Assembly: GCA_001574975.1 (NCBI GenBank)
Contig: KQ965750.1
Location: 186,001 to 250,000 of the forward strand
DNA: 64,000 bases
Reading direction: 5' to 3'
DNA from: Gonapodya prolifera JEL478
Taxonomy: Eukaryota > Monoblepharomycota > Monoblepharidomycetes > Monoblepharidales > Gonapodyaceae
Shown: piece after piece, positions 58,371 through 64,000 of the stretch
How the letters are laid out: every line of letters starts with the position of its first letter
Numbering within the stretch: the first letter of the stretch is position 1
Made by a program: the position numbers and the translations under genes
The notes under the pieces: generated by a model
What the model was told of the DNA's origin: nothing
Databases searched by the model: none
The model's input: only the letters and a program-made list of their open reading frames with translations

Positions 58371-58680
58371 TGGGCTTCAAATCGTCTTCATGAAAAGCGA
58401 GGAATGAGTGTGATCATATGAATAGGAAGTTACAGTTGTTCCCATACAGGAGTTGTTTTCATAAATGTAAGAGTCCACATTCAACCCCCAAGAAATGAAC
58501 AAGAGATGAAGAAGATATCCTGAGCAACATATAATTGGGACTCCATTGAAATCTTTCATCAACACTTGGAGGAATGACAGGAATAATGATGAGTAGGAAG
58601 TTACATTGTTATAGTCTCCCTTACACGTCACGGAATAAGAATTGGTTTTCATAAATAAAAGAGTCCACCTACATCCATCC
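58371..58680 (+). repeat. Imperfect direct repeat, two copies of about 100 bp
   Basis: Copy A at about 58400-58490 and copy B at about 58571-58670, roughly 175 bp apart. They share ggaatga, then taggaagttaca, ttgttttcataaat or tggttttcataaat, and aagagtccac. Both lie just past the giant gene and before the broken monooxygenase. No coding or mobile-element feature is recognised. Confidence 0.6.
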
Positions 58681-59523
58681 TGATCGCACCTATCCGCAAA
58701 CACCTTATCCCCCATCCCAAAGAAAAATTCTGCACCGCAAACAGGGTCCTGAGAAAGACCCTCCCTGTCCACATTGTGAACCTCGACGAGGACCGCATGG
58801 CGTCCATGACCATGCGGGATTGGGCGGCCATGGCGTGCACGCGCGGGAGGAGTTCTTGCAGAATGGGCGCAGTCTTCGATGGTTTGGGACAGCCCTTGGC
58901 CCTGTGAGGGGGGGATGCCATGCCCGGAATCGCCGATGAAAATGACGCGGCCCTGGACGGTTGGCGAGAGAAGAGGACAGGTGGATGAGGGGAGACGGGT
59001 GGAAGATGTGTGAAGAGTGCGGATCGATGATGGTCGTAAGGGGAGTGCAGAGAAATGGTCAGCAAGCAACGTGAGGATAAGCGCTCCCCAGACGGGAACA
59101 GAGAGAGAGGAAGTGCTCACCTTGTGGAGCGTGTCCATGACCGGCACGTGCGAGATGTAAATTGGCGTGATACGCTTGGAGTATCTGATGACGTTGACGA
59201 CGGACTGGGTCATGCGCCACCCTTGGACCATGTCCGCGATCTGCTTGGACTCCTTGCCAAGGTCTCGGTACGGGAGTAATGCCCATGTCGTAGAGCCCGA
59301 CGAACCCGACGCCGAAGCGTTGCACGGGTTTGGCCGAGGGAAATAGCATGGTGCGGATCTTGAAATTAATCCCGTCGGCGGCCACGAGGAAGTCACCCGT
59401 GGCCTGTGTGCCGTCGGCAAAGGTTGCCGTGACGTTGGTGTCGGTCTGGGAGAAGGCGGTGAGGCACTTGTTGGTCCTGAAGGGGATCCCAATCCTTTCC
59501 TCGGTTTGGATGGAAGAATGCAT
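58649..59523 (-). pseudogene. FAD-dependent monooxygenase remnant (N-terminus missing, frame broken)
   Basis: Middle and C-terminal parts of a class A flavoprotein monooxygenase (salicylate hydroxylase-like). They read IGIPFRTNKCLTAFSQTD, FADGTQATGDFLVAADGINFKIRTMLFP (the DG motif region), FGVGFVGLYDMGI, then in another frame YRDLGKESKQIADMVQGW and RYSKRITPIYISHVPVMDTLHK. After a probable intron comes GRVIFIGDSGHGIPPSQGQGL with the FAD-ribityl GD motif. The N-terminal dinucleotide-binding GxGxxG exon is absent: the next gene begins about 170 bp upstream. At least two frame changes without splice signals separate the blocks (near 59270 and 58870). A dead gene best explains this; sequence errors are possible, but the missing N-terminus is real. 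Confidence 0.7.
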
Positions 59524-59767
59524 TTATAAGTAATGGTCAAAGATTTACGTATTGCAGATGTGAGTTTGACCAACATTAAGACAAAATGGTTTATTCTAAC
59601 AGCACTTTTTGACGCACTCGCTGCCTGTCTTCCGTACTTGAAGACCGAATGATGTCCTTCTCCTGCTGCCTCGGACGTCATCCACTCCGCTGTTGGGAAA
59701 TGGCCCGTGCACTACTTCGGCCCGTGCCACAGCATCGGCCGAAGCACTCTCGCCGTCCCTCTTGGGC

Positions 59768-60274
59768 ATGCACATTTCTGCGTGCGTCCGTGCCGCAACC
59801 CGTGCATCTGCCGCACCGTCTACCTCTCTCCTCGCACGCCACGCCGCACGCCCTCACCGCATGTCCACGGCACCGTCTCCACCCCACGCGCGAAAGAGAT
59901 CCGCGCACGCAATCGCATCCAACACCCCGGACTCGCACGACTCCGCCACACGCGCAGCACCACACTCGCCGTCCCCGGGACCGCCCAGAAAACGCAGAAG
60001 CACCGAAAACGTCACTGACTCGGCGGGTCACTCGGCACATCCTGCCACTCTCACCGCATTCGCCATGACCGGCGATGCTAGCGGCGCGAACGGAGCGGCG
60101 GAATTGCGATCCGACCACATGGACGTCGACGCGCTCTCTACCGTGCCATCGACGTCGCCTGCCGACAACCTCCAATTTCCACCCGACCTCGAAAACAAAC
60201 TCGCCCAAGCGGCCACTCGCCTCCACAAACTTGGATTCTTCATCCGCCCGCCCCATCTGCCAATCACCAGCAGC

Positions 60275-60307
<33 letters not shown>

Positions 60308-62985
60308 GGTGCCACCATGAACGGCGACACGCACCGGCACGACCCTTCGTTTCTCTGGGACGACCAGTTCCTCGACAAGCTCGCCTCGCTCAAGGTCAGG
60401 CTCACACCCAAGGAGGAAGAACTCGTCGGTGTCCTCGTCGACTGTGCAGACTCGCTCAAGGACAAGGGCCAGCGCATCACATTGCGAATCGGTGAGTTGG
60501 TCCTCCTCTCGACGGGGGTGAACGAGTCAGGCTGAATCAGTGGATGTTGACAAGACGGAGCCCACATGGGTGATGGAGGCGCATGGCGACAAATGATTGT
60601 GTGGCTAATGGCAAGGAGAGAGTAACATTGTGGACAAATGGATGTGTGTGTTGGATGTTCGATAATGTGGCACATGAGTCTGGAAGTGACCAGCTCACAA
60701 CATCCAGCGAGCGGATTACAACTCCCGAAGTGAACGGTTTGCGCTCTCGGATCAGGGATTGCTGTCGAGGGAGAAACAAAACCTGCAGACTCCTTCTAGT
60801 GTTGCCGAATCCTTATTTGCGTGATGTGGCAGAGTGGCCATTGTTTTTGGCTGTGCACACTCATACCAATTGTGGAGCAATGGGAACCGCTGGAGGCCTT
60901 GAATGGAATCCATTAAGCTCCCCACAAGAGTGTGACACACTGCGCATCATTACCCCCTCGCGCCCTCCCTTAGCCGGCGGCTGGGTCCGGGACAAACTCC
61001 TCGGCATCGACTCCCACGACATCGACGTGGTGCTGGACACCATGTCCGGGGTAGACTTTGCGTCGCACCTGACCACCTTCCTTGGCTCGCGCAACATGCC
61101 CGTGGACCACCTTGCCCGGATCGCCGCGAACCCGGACCGCTCCAAGCACCTCGAAACCGCCACGGGGAGAGTGCTCGGCGTCGAGCTGGATTTCGTCAGG
61201 TTGAGGACGGAACGATATGCCGAGGACTCGAGAGTGCCCGTTGTCGAGGAGGCCACGCCCGAAGAGGACGCAGAGAGGAGAGATATCACCATAAACTCCA
61301 TGTTTTACAATTTGCACTCGCGTAAGGTGGAGGATTTCACTGGAAAGGTACGTGTCCCGTCCCGTTCCATTACACCTTTCATCACCCAACCGCATCCCCC
61401 TTTTCACCATCCACCCGGGTCCGGGCACTCACCCCCACCAGGGCGTACGCGACCTCCTCCGCCACCACATCGAAACGCCTCTTCCGGCGCTGCAAACCTT
61501 CCTCGACGACCCGCTGCGCGTCTTGCGCGTCGTGCGCTTCGCCAGCAGGTTCGGGTACTCCTTGCACGGCGACATCCGCGCTGCCGCACGTGACGCGCGC
61601 GTGAGGGACGCCCTCATGCGGAAGATTAGTCGGGAGAGGGTCGGCGTTGAGCTGGATAAGGTGAGGGGAGAAAACGCATTCGGTTGGCGTCTTCGTTTGC
61701 TCATTGTGCCTGCGTCTGACAAAAATACCCAGTGCCTCAAAGGCCCCGACCCCTACCGCTCGTTGCACCTCATCTACACGTACGACATCTACACCTCCGT
61801 GTTCCTCCCTCCTCCCAACCCGCCCGCGCCCACTCCGGCCAACCCGCCTCCCGTCGAGAAGGACTCGGTCGCCTTCGCGGGCGCCGCGCACTGGTTCCTC
61901 GCCGACGCCACGTACCACTCCTCCCCTTCTTCCCCGTCCTCCACGGCCTCATCGCCTCGCACAACCGCGCCCGTGCCCTTGCCAGATGCGAGTCAGGAGG
62001 GGACAGGTCTGCTCCGTCGCGTGGCCCTTCCTGCGCGCATCGACGCGTTGCGTGACGCCGTGTCGAGCCGCGACGGGTGGCGCAGGGCGCTGTACTTGTG
62101 CGCGTCCGTCGCGCCCTACAGAGCGATGAAGGCGGCGGAGAAGAAGAAGGAGGTGCCGGCCGTCAAGTGGGTCGTTAGGGAGGCGCTTAAAGTGAGTTGG
62201 GCCTTGTTCGTTGGAGTTTTGTTTCGTGGGGAAGTGTGCTGTTTAGAGTGTGATGTGAACAACGCTACTCCTTCTGACTCAATCTTTTCGCGAACTGTGC
62301 AGCTCAAGTCCGACGACGCCGACCTCGTCGCGTCTCTCTTTTCCTCTCGGGACGCAGTCTCGGCGCTTGCCGAACGCGTGCACTCCCTGCCACCTGCTTC
62401 CACGATACGGAGTTCTCTTGCTCCAGCGGACCTCGACAACCTGCGTGAGGACGTCGGATCGCTCGTGCGGGATCTGGGCCAGACCAAGGGCCTGCGCGAC
62501 AAGTGGGAGCTGGCGGTGCTGATCGTGGCTTTGGAAGACGTCGTTGCGCGGGCGGGACGGAGTGAGAGCGTCGATGGTATGTGGCACAGGTGGATGGCGA
62601 GTCGTGTAGGTCCTGACGGACTCCTTTTCGAAAGACGAGAGCGCGGTTCCGGTCCTGGAGTTGTACGGCAAGCTCCTCGAAATTTGCGACGAACTCGATT
62701 TGCGGAAGGTGTGGGAGCTGAAACCGCTGCTCTCGGTGAGTCTGCAACGAACCGTTGGTCCCTTGATCGACGAATGACTTCATCCGCACCCCCGGAAACG
62801 CCGGCTCCTTTCGGTGCATTATCCTGTCACGGTTGTACCAGGGCGACGACATTGTCCGTATCCTCAACCGCAAGCCAGGCCCGGGCATGAAAGAGATTCT
62901 CGTGTCGGTTGTGGTGTGGCAGATGAGAAACCCGACGGGAAGCACGAGCGAGTGCGAGGAATGGTTGAGGAGTCGATGGACATAG
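59768..62985 (+). CDS. CCA1: CCA tRNA nucleotidyltransferase, mitochondrial/cytosolic
   Basis: Adds or repairs the 3' CCA of tRNAs. Two in-frame ATGs precede the enzyme. The first (59768) opens HISACVRAATRASAAPSTS, a mitochondrial-type presequence; the second (59861) opens STAPSPPHARKRS, nucleocytosolic-like. A Ser tract follows (about 60277-60305). VRLTPKEEELVGVLVD leads across a 482-nt intron (60492-60973) to IAGGWVRDKLLG, then DSHDIDVVLDTMSG (catalytic DxD), GVELDFVRLRTERY, AERRDITINSMFYNL, and after an intron VRDLLRHHIETPLPAL, DDPLRVLRVVRFASRFGY and ISRERVGVELDK. The tail includes GPDPYRSLHLI, ELYGKLLEICDELDLRKVWELKPLL and ILNRKPGPGMKEILVSVVVW with TAG at 62985. All nucleotidyltransferase motifs are intact. 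Confidence 0.92.
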
Positions 62986-63375
62986 ATTGTACAGCTTTGA
63001 GTTTTGCATCAATATCCGGAAAATGAATTATGAAGAAGCGTTCCGGCTTCCCTATTTACTCCGCGCTGAAAGGTCGGTCATTTAAGTGCGCATGTGCAAA
63101 ACGTGCGATACCTAAATCATTCGCTATTCCTTCGTACTAACTCTCTGTTGCGTTGATTAGTCACGAGGCGTGAAAACGCCCACCGTTGCCCGTTTCACTG
63201 CCACCACCCGTATTCAAGCAAGACTCAAATAGGTTGCTCTCCGTAAAGTCTTCCGTTTAAAAGGTGCGAGAGTGGGTAAAGAGAGAACAAGTGAGGTAAC
63301 CCCGAGAACTCGGACATTCTTGATAGGGATCGTCTAAACATCACTGGAGTGACGGCCCGGACTCGGGGAAAACCA
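62986..63375. other. Intergenic, no gene seen
   Basis: 390 bp between the CCA1 stop and the ankyrin gene ATG, both on +. A coding-like in-frame stretch upstream of that ATG (about 63330-63375) has no better start. No RNA gene or repeat is visible. Confidence 0.6.
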
Positions 63376-64000
63376 ATGAATTGGAAGGACATCCAGCTGA
63401 TCGTGGCTGCGGAGAATGGCGACTTCGAAGCAGTCAACCGACTCCTCGAATTCGGTGCCAACCCAATGTCAAAAAAGTTGATCACCATAACGGGCAACGT
63501 TGCCATCTGGCAGCGTGAATCTGTCGCAGAACATGATACGCCTCTGAGGCCCATAGAAGATAAGGTTCAGTGCGAAAGCGCCCTCGCATTGGCAATCATC
63601 CACAACCATTATCGAGTCGTTGAGGCCCTGTTGCGGAGCTCCGCGGACCCCGATGAAGAAATTCGTTGGCAAATTGGAAACAACTCTTTGAAAACAAAGC
63701 GCTTGTCTGCCATCGAGTGGCGCAAACGATGGGAATGGACGATTTCCTTCCCGTCCGCTCTGACATTGGCACTTGCTACGGGAGGCGGTGTTGCGAGGAG
63801 ACACGATGGACAAACAATCCACACTTATCCACCTCGTTCTGGTAATTTAATGATCAATTGCAAAGGGGCACATCCCGTGTTAGATGAAATCAGCCTTCCA
63901 ACAATGGCCTTCATCGATGCTCCGGTCACTTGTAACCTGGACATCGTCCAACTTCTCCTCGAATTTGGCGCGCAAGTGACCCAACACGACATTGATATCG
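63376..64000 (+). CDS. Ankyrin-repeat protein, 5' part (runs off the window)
   Basis: One uninterrupted frame from ATG 63376 to the window edge (208 codons). Repeat-like helices are IQLIVAAENGDFEAVNRLLEFGANP, which is a canonical ankyrin unit, then ALALAIIHNHYRVVEALLRSSADP and CNLDIVQLLLEFGAQVTQHD. Between the second and third units lies a non-repeat insert of about 75 residues. Ankyrin proteins with widely spaced repeats are common in zoosporic fungi. Partners and role cannot be told from the repeats. Confidence 0.8.
   Translation, partial: MNWKDIQLIVAAENGDFEAVNRLLEFGANPMSKKLITITGNVAIWQRESVAEHDTPLRPIEDKVQCESALALAIIHNHYRVVEALLRSSADPDEEIRWQIGNNSLKTKRLSAIEWRKRWEWTISFPSALTLALATGGGVARRHDGQTIHTYPPRSGNLMINCKGAHPVLDEISLPTMAFIDAPVTCNLDIVQLLLEFGAQVTQHDIDI

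Noticed and set aside
60583-60973. Possible separate gene upstream of the CCA1 catalytic exon
   Set aside because: The stretch is in frame but unlike any CCA enzyme. The donor GTGAGT and acceptor CCCTTAG join TLRI to AGGWVRD exactly as the family requires.

Overview
This is nuclear DNA from a fungus, most likely an early-diverging (chytrid-like) one; that placement is inference. Support comes from short spliceosomal introns, mostly 60-80 nt with GTRNGT..YAG ends, in nearly every gene; from a fungal-type mitoribosome protein (mL59-like), PAN2 and an OPT transporter; from a giant DUF3638/DUF3645 protein of the kind fungi and oomycetes carry; and from a complete DNA polymerase theta, which Dikarya generally lack. 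The DNA is of medium GC and gene dense.

Left block (1-17.8 kb): the 3' end of a 2OG-Fe(II) oxygenase gene on +, then eight co-directional genes packed on the minus strand. These are mitochondrial bS16m, CPSF1, a TMEM234-like membrane protein, a MYND-finger protein, a MUL1/MAPL-like RING E3 ligase, NOSIP, a BMT5-like methyltransferase fused to C2H2 zinc fingers, and mL59. Gaps between neighbours are often 40-110 bp.

Middle (17.8-26 kb): a gene-poor stretch with no product I can name, then a hypothetical protein with an F-box-like start, then prephenate dehydratase (phenylalanine synthesis) with two unusually long introns.

Right-centre (26.6-42.5 kb): polymerase theta and the telomere CST subunit STN1 on +; a class I histone deacetylase on - that converges on STN1; and PAN2 on +, whose ATG lies only 57 bp from the deacetylase ATG. 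Decayed copies of the 3' end of the giant gene lie at 42.8-43.8 kb, followed by an oligopeptide transporter on -.

Right block (49-64 kb): the giant DUF3638-type gene (about 3,000 codons in four exons), a broken FAD monooxygenase, the CCA-adding enzyme with alternative starts, and the 5' part of an ankyrin-repeat gene cut by the window edge.

Themes are mRNA 3'-end life (CPSF1, PAN2), genome and telomere maintenance (POLQ, STN1), RNA modification (CCA1, BMT5-like) and mitochondria (bS16m, mL59, MUL1). No operon-like functional unit is evident. Exon joints were read by eye from splice signals and family conservation; gene ends are firmer than internal junctions. No virus-like element, CRISPR array, rRNA or convincing tRNA was seen.
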